Shown here: piece after piece, positions 15,494 to 22,654 of the stretch | Position numbering within the stretch: position 1 is the stretch's first letter | How the letters are laid out: each line of letters starts with the position of its first letter | NCBI GenBank assembly: GCA_013377095.1 | Contig: JACAAY010000030.1 | Location: forward strand, 1-49,052 | DNA: 49,052 bases | Direction: 5' to 3' | Origin: Desulfuromonadales bacterium | Lineage (GTDB): Bacteria > Desulfobacterota > Desulfuromonadia > Geobacterales > Pseudopelobacteraceae | Made by a program: the position numbers and the translations under genes | Notes under the pieces: generated by a model | Databases searched by the model: none | The model's input: only the letters and a program-made list of their open reading frames with translations | What the model was told of the DNA's origin: nothing

Positions 15494-15611
15494 GAACAGC
15501 TGTATTGAGCTATTTGCCGCCGTTTTAGACTGCTATGAATTTGGTCGCAGCATATCAATCCATGCATTGTGAGAAATAACCAAGGCATTATAAAAACAGG
15601 AGGATAGCGAC

Positions 15612-16008
15612 GTGATTACCGCCTTCAGCACCGAACAGAATGGGTGTCCACCTGGATCTCTACCGCGCTTTTCTTGAGCGGGAAACCGATGCCACCGGCG
15701 CGGTGGTTCTGCACCACGGCCGGGTGAAGCGGCCGGGAAAGCAGATCCCTGATTTTTCATCCGTGGAACTGAAACCGCTTGTGAAAGATGTTGACCTTTG
15801 TTTGGCCGGTATTGCCGGTCAGGCAGAGGAAAAATTCAAACTCAATCAGGTGCTGGTCGTGCACCGCTTGGGCATGATTGGCGCCTGTGATTCGGTGTTG
15901 CTGGCGATTGTTTCCGGAAAAACCCGCGATCGCTGTTTCGAAGCCTGCTCCTGGATCGTGGATGAGGTCAAGCGGGAGGAGTTTATCGAGTTGATTGAAC
16001 AGCCCTGA
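15612..16008 (+). pseudogene. moaE: Molybdopterin synthase catalytic subunit MoaE with a frameshift near the start
   Basis: MoaE transfers sulfur from MoaD thiocarboxylate to precursor Z to form molybdopterin. The body is intact from about 15640: LYRAFLERETDATGAVVLHH, VKRPGKQIPDFSSVELK, VVHRLGMIGACDSVLL, CFEACSWIVDEVKREEF. The natural start appears to be the GTG at 15612 (AGGAGG 8 bases upstream; MITAFSTEQN), but this frame stops after 21 codons. Removing one G from the GGG near 15641 joins MITAFSTEQN to GVHLDLYRAFL. As sequenced, translation could only begin at the ATG at 15640, which lacks a ribosome site. A sequencing insertion or a true lesion. Confidence 0.85.
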
Positions 16009-16061
16009 CAGCCTCGGATGCCTTGCAAGCTCACCTTTGTTTGGAGGATAGTGCCGGATTT

Positions 16062-17555
16062 CTACGCCACGGGCAATTCCATCTCCATTATCAGGCCGCC
16101 ACCAGGGGCATTGAACGCACGCAGACTCCCTCCATGCAGGCGTACCGCCCGATCCGAAATTGCCAGGCCAACACCGGCGCCACCACTCTGTCGTTCACGG
16201 GCATCGTTGACACGATAAAAGGGGCGAAAGATGTCAAACAGTTCAGATTCGGGAACTCCCGGCCCCTGATCCCTGACCTCGATGTGCGCCCAGCTTCGTC
16301 CACCGCTCTCTTTCTTGCGCAGTGAAAGCTCCACCACGGTACCTGATGCCGTATATCGAACGGCATTTCTGACCAGATTCTCAAGTGCCTGCAGTAGCAG
16401 TTCCCGGTTGCCAATAAGCTTGAGCGTTTCACATGACGACACCACAACCCCGCGATCACAGTTTTTTGCCTCGAAATCCACATCCTGGGCTATTTCGGAT
16501 ATCAGCTCCGCAATATCAATTTCTGCACGTTGACTCATGCCGCCATCGCTTTCCAGCTTGGTCAGCGTCAAAAGCTGGCCGATCAGCTCGTTGAGACGGT
16601 TTGATTCCCGTTCAATGCGGTCAAACGGAGCGCCAAGGGCTGGCCCCGCCGACTGGCGTGCCAGCTCAAGTGCTACATTCAGACGAGCAAGGGGAGAACG
16701 CAATTCATGTGACACATCCCGGATCAGGCGTTGATGAGCGCCCACCAGGCTTTCAATACGCTCGGCCATTCGGTCCACATCCCGCCCCAGTTCGGCCACT
16801 TCATTCTTCCGCTGCACCAGGCCTTCACCGACGCGTGCAGAGAGATTTCCACTGGCCAGTTGCTGGGTTACTTTGCTGAGACGGTGGAGCGGTAGAATGT
16901 AATAGCGATAAAAACCGTACCAGGTTGTCCCGGTGAAGAACAGGGCGACTGCCAGACAGGTCCAGAATATCCCGGCATACTCACCCATTTTGTCAGAGAC
17001 GATTGAAAGCGGCATTGGTGGCGTCGGAGCAATGACGTGAGGCTGGGGTGGCATAGATGCAGCTTGATTGGGGAGATTATCGGAGCTGTTGTTTGATGGC
17101 GCGGGATGCTGCGTATCTTGTTCAGGCTTTGTCATGCCAGGGACCTTTGGATCGGCGGTGACTGCTCGCTCCATTGCACCTGTCTTCTGTTCAGGGGGCG
17201 TTTCCTGGGCGGTGCCAGCGTGGGTGGAATTCCGATAGGGACGACAGGCGAATTTATTTTCAATTCCGCCACGGCATTCGCCATCCAACATTTCTTGTGA
17301 TGATTTAAAGGAGCATGGATCCCCCTCCCTCTTTCCTTCACAGGCTTCAAATGCCACCCGTGGCGGGATTCTGCGAGGGAGCACCACCCGCTCCGTGCCC
17401 GGCTGTTGAGGTGCTGGCGGCGCCTCATGGGTTGTTCCTGGCGGAGAATCAGTTGCCGCATACCCCGGACTGCCAGCAAAAACCATTATCCCCAGGAACG
17501 CACACAGGGTGCATCGAACCATTAATTTTAAAAAACAACTCTGTCTCGTATTCAT
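16062..17555 (-). CDS. CpxA-like sensor histidine kinase with Cys-rich periplasmic domain
   Basis: 497 residues. Signal/first helix at about 10-33; a long Pro-rich sensor region (34-195) with four cysteines (C72, C81, C94, C104) in an ACEGKxEGDxCSF...GxC...CRP motif. A second membrane helix (196-216) is followed by HAMP (about 217-268). The H box RDVSHELRSPLARLNVAL has phosphoacceptor H283 and is the CpxA-type form. N (ENLVRNAVRY), G1 (VRDQGPGVP) and G2 (GAGVGLAI) boxes are present. It is 13 bases downstream of its response regulator. The Pro-rich sensor region is quite unlike E. coli CpxA, so the signal probably differs. Confidence 0.9.
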   Translation of the reverse strand: MNTRQSCFLKLMVRCTLCAFLGIMVFAGSPGYAATDSPPGTTHEAPPAPQQPGTERVVLPRRIPPRVAFEACEGKREGDPCSFKSSQEMLDGECRGGIENKFACRPYRNSTHAGTAQETPPEQKTGAMERAVTADPKVPGMTKPEQDTQHPAPSNNSSDNLPNQAASMPPQPHVIAPTPPMPLSIVSDKMGEYAGIFWTCLAVALFFTGTTWYGFYRYYILPLHRLSKVTQQLASGNLSARVGEGLVQRKNEVAELGRDVDRMAERIESLVGAHQRLIRDVSHELRSPLARLNVALELARQSAGPALGAPFDRIERESNRLNELIGQLLTLTKLESDGGMSQRAEIDIAELISEIAQDVDFEAKNCDRGVVVSSCETLKLIGNRELLLQALENLVRNAVRYTASGTVVELSLRKKESGGRSWAHIEVRDQGPGVPESELFDIFRPFYRVNDARERQSGGAGVGLAISDRAVRLHGGSLRAFNAPGGGLIMEMELPVA

Positions 17556-17568
17556 TGCGCCATCACAT

Positions 17569-18267
17569 TTAAAGATCAGCCGAATAGAGGTAGCCCACGT
17601 TGCGTACCGTTATAATCCGCTCCGAATCGTTCAACAGCTTTCCGAGTTTTCTGCGTAAGCTGCTGACATGCACATCAATGCTTCTGTCATAGGCGGAAAG
17701 ATTTCGTCCCGTGGCCTGGCGCACCAGGTCATCACGACTGACGACCTGGCCCGCCAGGCGCAACAAAATTTCAAGGATGGCAAATTCCACTGAGGTTAGC
17801 TCAACCTTCTGTCCAGAGCGCAGGATGGTGCGAGTGCCGGTAGTAAGCTCAATGTCTCCCACAATCAACCTTCCGGAATCCATGTGGGGTTGCGGCTTTA
17901 GCTCCGACTCCGCACGACGCAGGATGGCCCGTATCCTGGCCACCAGTTCCCGTGGATTAAACGGTTTCGGCAGATAATCGTCAGCGCCGATCTCCAAACC
18001 GACAATCCGGTCCACATCGTCACCTCGCGCGGTCAGCATCAGCACAGGAATCCGTGAAACGGCTCGAATTCGCCGTAAGACTTCAAAACCGTTGATCACG
18101 GGAAGCATCACATCCAGCACCACCAGCGAAAACGGCTCGGCAAGTACCCGTTCGACACCTTCCAAGCCATTGTGTACCGATTCAACATCAAATCCTTCCG
18201 GTGTTAAATAATCATGTAGCAGATCGCACAAGTCCTTGTCGTCATCAATTATCAGAATAGTATTCAT
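17569..18267 (-). CDS. OmpR/CpxR-family response regulator
   Basis: 232 residues from the ATG at 18267 (AGGAG 5 bases upstream). The receiver domain (1-120) has the acidic pocket (IIDDDKD), phospho-site D52 (LVVLDVMLP), the Thr switch (MLTARGDDVD) and Lys (LPKPFNP). A winged-helix DNA-binding domain (135-230) ends RKLGKLLNDSERIITVRNVG, VGYLYS. With the CpxA-type kinase it forms a Cpx-like stress system. The divergent spacer carries a CpxR-type GTAAA-N5-GTAAA box, which suggests autoregulation and control of the large secreted protein at 18461. Confidence 0.92.
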   Translation of the reverse strand: MNTILIIDDDKDLCDLLHDYLTPEGFDVESVHNGLEGVERVLAEPFSLVVLDVMLPVINGFEVLRRIRAVSRIPVLMLTARGDDVDRIVGLEIGADDYLPKPFNPRELVARIRAILRRAESELKPQPHMDSGRLIVGDIELTTGTRTILRSGQKVELTSVEFAILEILLRLAGQVVSRDDLVRQATGRNLSAYDRSIDVHVSSLRRKLGKLLNDSERIITVRNVGYLYSADL

Positions 18268-18360
18268 GACGTCTCCTGTCAGCTTCAGTTCGATGTACAA
18301 GAGTATAGACGGATGGGGGCGGTTTGTTTGCTAAAAAATGTAAAGATTAGCCGAACCGCC

Positions 18361-18375
18361 TTTACAAAACTTTAC
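18361..18375 (-). promoter_or_regulatory. CpxR-type box (GTAAA-N5-GTAAA)
   Basis: The minus strand reads GTAAAGTTTTGTAAA, a perfect match to the tandem CpxR recognition sequence. A third GTAAA half-site lies at 18340-18344 on the plus strand. The box is 94 bases upstream of the response-regulator start codon and 86 bases upstream of the divergent secreted-protein gene, so it can serve both. That the local regulator uses the E. coli CpxR consensus is inferred from family membership. Confidence 0.6.
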
Positions 18376-18460
18376 AATTCTCCAGGGCATCTTAACACAC
18401 AATACCTAACTGTTGATGTATGTTGGGATCACATGAATAAAGTATTTACAGGAGGGTGTC

Positions 18461-20482
18461 ATGCCAGATACGTGCGCAATGATACTGCTTGCAATCGTGC
18501 TGTTTGTGGGTTCAGCCGTCCAAGCAGGAACATATACCTGGAATAACAGTGCAGGGGGCGCCTGGGAAACAGCCGTCAACTGGTTACCCGTAAAGCAGCC
18601 GGCCCAAGGGGATGATGTCATCATAAGCGGTGCCGGTTCCAACCAGATTACTCTCGGTTCCGATGCGACCATTAAAACGGTGGTATTGGAAAGTGGAGCG
18701 CTCGTAATTACCTCGGGAACGCTCAGGGTCAGTCCTGCCAATCCCCCGACCAGATATACCCTTACCGTTACCAAAGCAGGTGATGGAACCGGTACGGTTA
18801 CCAGCGCTCCCCGGGATCTGGATTGCGGACAAACCTGCTCGGCAGGATTTGACCAGGGGCGTCTCGTGACGCTGACCGCCATTGCGGAATCAGACTCCAC
18901 GTTCAGCGGTTGGTCCGGAAGCGGTTGCAGTGGAACAGGCAGCTGCTCGATCACCATCAGCGCGGACACGAGTGTCATGGCAACATTTACACAACAGGCG
19001 CCAAGCGCACCTTCAGCAGCATTCACACTCCTGCAAACCAAGCCCCTGGTAAAACAGATCATTCAGTTCAATGACCTATCCACCGGCAATCCCACGTCGT
19101 GGTCATGGAACTTCGGGGATGGAGCGACAAGCACACTACAGAATCCGCCCCATGCATATTCTGCTGCGGGGACGTTCACCGTAACGCTCACCGTTTCCAA
19201 TGCTTTGGGGGGAACCAGTTTGAGCAGGAACATAGACGTGAGTCCCGCATTTACCATGGAACAAACAATTTCCGACGGAGCACAGCGGACAACCCTGGCA
19301 TTTTCCGGTCTCGCCATGATGACCGGCAATCTGGAGGCCCAATCCTTCTTTCCTCCAGGCAAGGTGGCGGACTATACCGGTTTCCAGTATCTGCGGGACA
19401 ACGATCCTGATGGTATGGGACACAACACCAGTTTTCTGACCCGGATTGCCAACAACGTCATCTATATCCTGAATGATACCCAGTTCAGCCAGTTGAAGCG
19501 TCTGGCAATTGCCCAAGAGGCTCAGATCACTCAATACGGCTACAAGCGTTTCACCCTGATGAAAGCATTCCGCCGCCTTCTTGATGACGATATTCCATCC
19601 AATACAAATGGCCTCAACCTGACAGCTATAAAGGATGCTTCTCGGGAACTGTATCTGATTGACGGACAGATCAGTTTTGACCGTGCCGTACTCTATGCCT
19701 CCATCTTTACTTCACTATCGGACACACAGAAAACGTATCTGAACAACATGAAGGGTAAGGGGTGGAGTTCCTGGCCAGATATATCGAATGCCCAAAACGA
19801 CGCCAGGATGAAAACCCTGCCCCAGGGAGATGCCGTGGCTGTCATGACCTATGCCAGCGACCTGTTCAGCTGGTATGCCGGTTCACTGGATGCGGATGTG
19901 TATTTCTGTCCCGAGCGCCAGGGAACGTACTATGGCTCTTTCTATATCAAGGATGCCCCGGCCATTGGTCACGAAGGGTACAGTATCGATGAACAGCTCA
20001 CCGCCACCGCGGGAAAAGCTCTGTGCGACAGCTCGGCCGGATACGTTACTGATAGCCAGGCAATGGTGATGTCAAGCCTGGTTGACCTGCAGAGGAACAA
20101 CCTCTTCGCAGGCACAACCACTATCGTCGGCGTAAGGACACAGATCGCCACCTTGCTGAGATCGCTCCTGAACGGAGCATCCCAGGATGATGTGAAAGCC
20201 CAGGTGCTTGATCTGTCAGGAACTTACGGCGAGCTGGATGGTGAGAACAACTACAACTATGCCAGGATCTTCGCCCAGGTCTATCATTCGCTGACAACCG
20301 AGCAGAAGACGAACCTTTCGAAGCTGCGCACGTCGATCATGTCCGGAACCTACGCTGGCGGAACCCCTTTTGATTTTTCCGTCTGCAGCACGCCGTTCCT
20401 CTATTCCGAGCCAATAACAAATACGTCAGTTCTTGCACCATATATTGACGAAACAGTAGTTAATCCGCTTTTTGGGCCATAG
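18461..20482 (+). CDS. Large secreted protein with InlB-type repeat, PKD domain and LTxxQ-like motifs
   Basis: 673 residues. Signal peptide 1-22 (MILLAIVLFVGSAVQA); start supported by AGGAGG 5 bases upstream. Residues 24-92 are a beta-rich repeat (TYTWNNSAGGAWETAVNW). About 96-170 is a divergent InlB-type repeat (YTLTVTKAGDGTGTVTSAP; WSGSGCSGTGSC). About 186-266 is a PKD domain (WNFGDGATSTLQNPPHAY). The C-terminal 400 residues are helical and contain three LTxxQ-like motifs: LNDTQ (337), LSDTQ (419) and LTTEQ (610), as in Spy/CpxP periplasmic chaperones. Divergent from a Cpx-like system, it may be its envelope-stress output or a feedback protein (inference). Confidence 0.8.
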   Translation: MPDTCAMILLAIVLFVGSAVQAGTYTWNNSAGGAWETAVNWLPVKQPAQGDDVIISGAGSNQITLGSDATIKTVVLESGALVITSGTLRVSPANPPTRYTLTVTKAGDGTGTVTSAPRDLDCGQTCSAGFDQGRLVTLTAIAESDSTFSGWSGSGCSGTGSCSITISADTSVMATFTQQAPSAPSAAFTLLQTKPLVKQIIQFNDLSTGNPTSWSWNFGDGATSTLQNPPHAYSAAGTFTVTLTVSNALGGTSLSRNIDVSPAFTMEQTISDGAQRTTLAFSGLAMMTGNLEAQSFFPPGKVADYTGFQYLRDNDPDGMGHNTSFLTRIANNVIYILNDTQFSQLKRLAIAQEAQITQYGYKRFTLMKAFRRLLDDDIPSNTNGLNLTAIKDASRELYLIDGQISFDRAVLYASIFTSLSDTQKTYLNNMKGKGWSSWPDISNAQNDARMKTLPQGDAVAVMTYASDLFSWYAGSLDADVYFCPERQGTYYGSFYIKDAPAIGHEGYSIDEQLTATAGKALCDSSAGYVTDSQAMVMSSLVDLQRNNLFAGTTTIVGVRTQIATLLRSLLNGASQDDVKAQVLDLSGTYGELDGENNYNYARIFAQVYHSLTTEQKTNLSKLRTSIMSGTYAGGTPFDFSVCSTPFLYSEPITNTSVLAPYIDETVVNPLFGP

Positions 20483-20497
20483 AACACAAGAATAACA

Positions 20498-20545
20498 GAG
20501 GTCTCACATGTCGGCTAAAGCGTTCGCAATTCTGATGTGAGCCTC
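20498..20545 (+). terminator. Inverted repeat after the large secreted-protein gene
   Basis: GAGGTCTCACAT (20498-20509) pairs with ATGTGAGCCTC (20535-20545) with one bulged base; the 25-base loop is long and only a short CTTTC follows. It sits 16 bases after the stop codon and ahead of the next gene's ribosome site. It could be a weak terminator or an mRNA-stability hairpin that lets some transcript continue into 20564. Confidence 0.4.
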
Positions 20546-20563
20546 TTTCACCAGGAGGTAGTC

Positions 20564-20854
20564 ATGAAAACTGCAATAATCACTGTAGTACTCACAGGTA
20601 TTTGCACAGCACCGACATTTGCAGCCGACTCAGACACAGGCCCCAAAGGTCAGGGAAAGGGGATCGAACAGAAGAAAGCCGAGGTGATTCACCACATCGA
20701 AGAGAGAATCGCGAACAGTCAGGCCGAAATAATCTGCGTGAAATCAGCCCAAACCCACAGCGAATTGAGATCCTGCCATGAAAAGTACCGTCCACAGCCA
20801 AAAAACGAACGTCGTGAGCGGAACCCGCAGCAACAAGGAACGGAGAAGGAGTAA
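20564..20854 (+). CDS. Small secreted helical protein of unknown function
   Basis: 96 residues from the ATG at 20564, with AGGAGG 6 bases upstream; an in-frame ATG at 20537 has no such site. Signal peptide 1-20 (MKTAIITVVLTGICTAPTFA). The mature part has KKAEVIHHIEERIANSQAEI and a Cys pair (IICVKSAQTHSELRSCHEK), then a charged Arg/Gln-rich tail. Helical periplasmic proteins with this ERIAN...C...C pattern are common in Geobacter-type genomes. It is in the same direction as the LTxxQ protein and may share the Cpx-like control. Confidence 0.65.
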   Translation: MKTAIITVVLTGICTAPTFAADSDTGPKGQGKGIEQKKAEVIHHIEERIANSQAEIICVKSAQTHSELRSCHEKYRPQPKNERRERNPQQQGTEKE

Positions 20855-20983
20855 GGCCATGTACCCCAACCTCATCAGCATCATGAAGTGACCCATCTCC
20901 TGATTTAAATGTAACCTGCGCCAATCAAAGGGCCTATGAACTTTTTGACGAGTTGAAAATTGCCGGTCTGGAAGTTGGTAAGC

Positions 20984-21027
20984 TAAAACAGGCAAGGCCG
21001 GGGTAACTCCCGGCCTTGCCTGTTTTA
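20984..21027 (-). terminator. Bidirectional stem-loop terminator
   Basis: A 19-bp perfect stem: taaaacaggcaaggccggg (20984-21002) and its complement at 21009-21027, with a 6-base loop. It has A/T runs at both ends and lies between converging genes: the small secreted protein (plus, ends 20854) and the sigma54 activator (minus, ends 21035). It can end transcription from both sides. Confidence 0.85.
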
Positions 21028-21034
21028 GGTCTGC

Positions 21035-22426
21035 TTACGCTTTTGAAATGTTGCTTTTGGATCGCCCATCCTGTTCGGGCAGGGCAATGCCGAGCTTCTT
21101 TAACCTGCGGAACAGTGTGGTTTTGTGAATACCCAGTTCCCTGGCTACTGCAAGACGATTGTAACCGTTGCGTTCCAGGGAGGCGCGGATGGCCTGGGCA
21201 TCGAGGATCTCGTGGGCGGAGCGCACATCATAATCCATGCCTACGGCGCCATGTACCCGTAACTGCTCTGGGAGGTGGGCGATGGCAATCTGCTCTTCGT
21301 TGCAAAGTATAAAGGCGCGTTCGATGACGTTTTCCAGCTCGCGGATGTTACCCGGCCAGTCGTGGGCCATGAGCAGTGACAGCGCTTCAGCAGATATTCC
21401 CGGCACCGATTTCTGCTGCAGACGGTTGAAGCGGGCGATGAATTGCTCCGCCAGCAACGGTATATCCTCTTTTCTGCGGCGCAACGGCGGTAATTCCATG
21501 CGTATCACGTTGACACGGTAGTACAGATCCTCCCGAAACAGGCCTTTGCGGACTTGCTCGGTCAGATCCCGGTTGGTGGCAACAATCACTCTCGCATCAC
21601 TGATTTCTGACTTGACCGCTCCCAGCGGTTCGTAGGTTCGCTCCTGCAGCACCCGCAACAGGCGCACCTGCAGGGCCGGACTCACCTCACCGATTTCATC
21701 CAGAAAGATAGTTCCTCCCTTGGCCAGGGCAAAACGGCCCGGTTTGTCCCTGGTTGCTCCGGTGAATGCGCCAACCCGGTAACCGAACAACTCCGATTCA
21801 AGCAGTGTATCGGGCAGAGCCCCGCAGTTAACAGCAATGAACGGCCCCTGGTTGCGAGTGCTGAGGGAATGGAGCGTACGCGCCACCAGCTCCTTGCCGG
21901 TGCCGGTTTCACCCAGGACCAGCACCGTGCTGGGGCTGGTGGCAATGGCAGGCAGAATTTCGAACAGACGCTGCATCAGGGGGCTGCGGCTGGAAAGATC
22001 ACCCACCCTGAATTTTCCCTCCAGTTCCTGGCGCAATAGTTCCACCTCGGACAGGTCACGAAAGGTCTCGGCTCCTCCGATTACCCGGCCATGGCCATCC
22101 CGCAGCACTGCGGTGGAGATGCTGATGGGGATGCGGCTGCCATCGGCGCTGATGATGTAGCCCGATTTGCCGATCACCGGTTTGCCCGTATTCAGCGTCT
22201 GCTGCAGGCTACACTCCGCCCCGCACATGCTGGAGCGGAACACCTCCCCGCAGCGTTTGCCAATGGCCTCTTTGCGTGGTACGCCGGTGATCTCCTCGGC
22301 TGCCCGGTTAAAGGAGGTAACGACCCACTCCATATCCACCGTGAACACGCCATCAGAGATGCTTTCCAGAATCGCTTCGGTGGGAGACAAGAGCGCTGGC
22401 TTCATGTTTATTGTGCGAACATTCAT
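21035..22426 (-). CDS. PAS-domain sigma54-dependent transcriptional activator
   Basis: 463 residues. An N-terminal PAS domain (about 12-130) contains cysteines C59, C68 and C72 (MCGAEC), a possible metal or redox sensor. The AAA+ domain (about 143-375) has Walker A GETGTGKE, the sigma54-contact loop GAFTGA (219-224), Walker B FLDEIGE and the R-finger region. A Fis-type helix-turn-helix (about 415-445; NRLAVARELGIHKTTLFRR) ends the protein. Its ATG overlaps the DUF2892 stop (ATGA). It could control the RND efflux operon it ends, the sigma54 promoter at 13982-13998, or both; no binding site could be identified by eye. Confidence 0.93.
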   Translation of the reverse strand: MNVRTINMKPALLSPTEAILESISDGVFTVDMEWVVTSFNRAAEEITGVPRKEAIGKRCGEVFRSSMCGAECSLQQTLNTGKPVIGKSGYIISADGSRIPISISTAVLRDGHGRVIGGAETFRDLSEVELLRQELEGKFRVGDLSSRSPLMQRLFEILPAIATSPSTVLVLGETGTGKELVARTLHSLSTRNQGPFIAVNCGALPDTLLESELFGYRVGAFTGATRDKPGRFALAKGGTIFLDEIGEVSPALQVRLLRVLQERTYEPLGAVKSEISDARVIVATNRDLTEQVRKGLFREDLYYRVNVIRMELPPLRRRKEDIPLLAEQFIARFNRLQQKSVPGISAEALSLLMAHDWPGNIRELENVIERAFILCNEEQIAIAHLPEQLRVHGAVGMDYDVRSAHEILDAQAIRASLERNGYNRLAVARELGIHKTTLFRRLKKLGIALPEQDGRSKSNISKA

Positions 22427-22641
22427 GCTCTTCCCTTGGGAAAGCGTGGCACCCCCAGCTTTGCCAGAAGACCGAACAGGGGACAGAACTGGGTAAAGCC
22501 GGACTGGAACAGGTTCAAACCCACAAAGGCGGTAAACAAGAGCCAGTACGTGCTGTGATAATGGGCCAGCAGCAGCGAGATGATAATAAATGAACCGGCG
22601 ATGATCCGGACGACCCTTTCGATGTAGAATTCCTCTTTCAT
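22423..22641 (-). CDS. DUF2892 (YgaP-type) small membrane protein
   Basis: 72 residues from the ATG at 22641. Two hydrophobic helices (about 12-28 and 33-50) and a conserved FCPLFGLL segment match the DUF2892 membrane module, often linked to rhodanese domains in YgaP. The start MKEEFYIERVVRIIAGSFII is family-typical (ERxVRxxAG). It sits 13 bases downstream of the RND pump gene and overlaps the activator gene by 4 bases, so it is co-expressed with both. The role is unknown. Confidence 0.8.
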   Translation of the reverse strand: MKEEFYIERVVRIIAGSFIIISLLLAHYHSTYWLLFTAFVGLNLFQSGFTQFCPLFGLLAKLGVPRFPKGRA

Positions 22642-22654
22642 GAACTGTTCCCCG

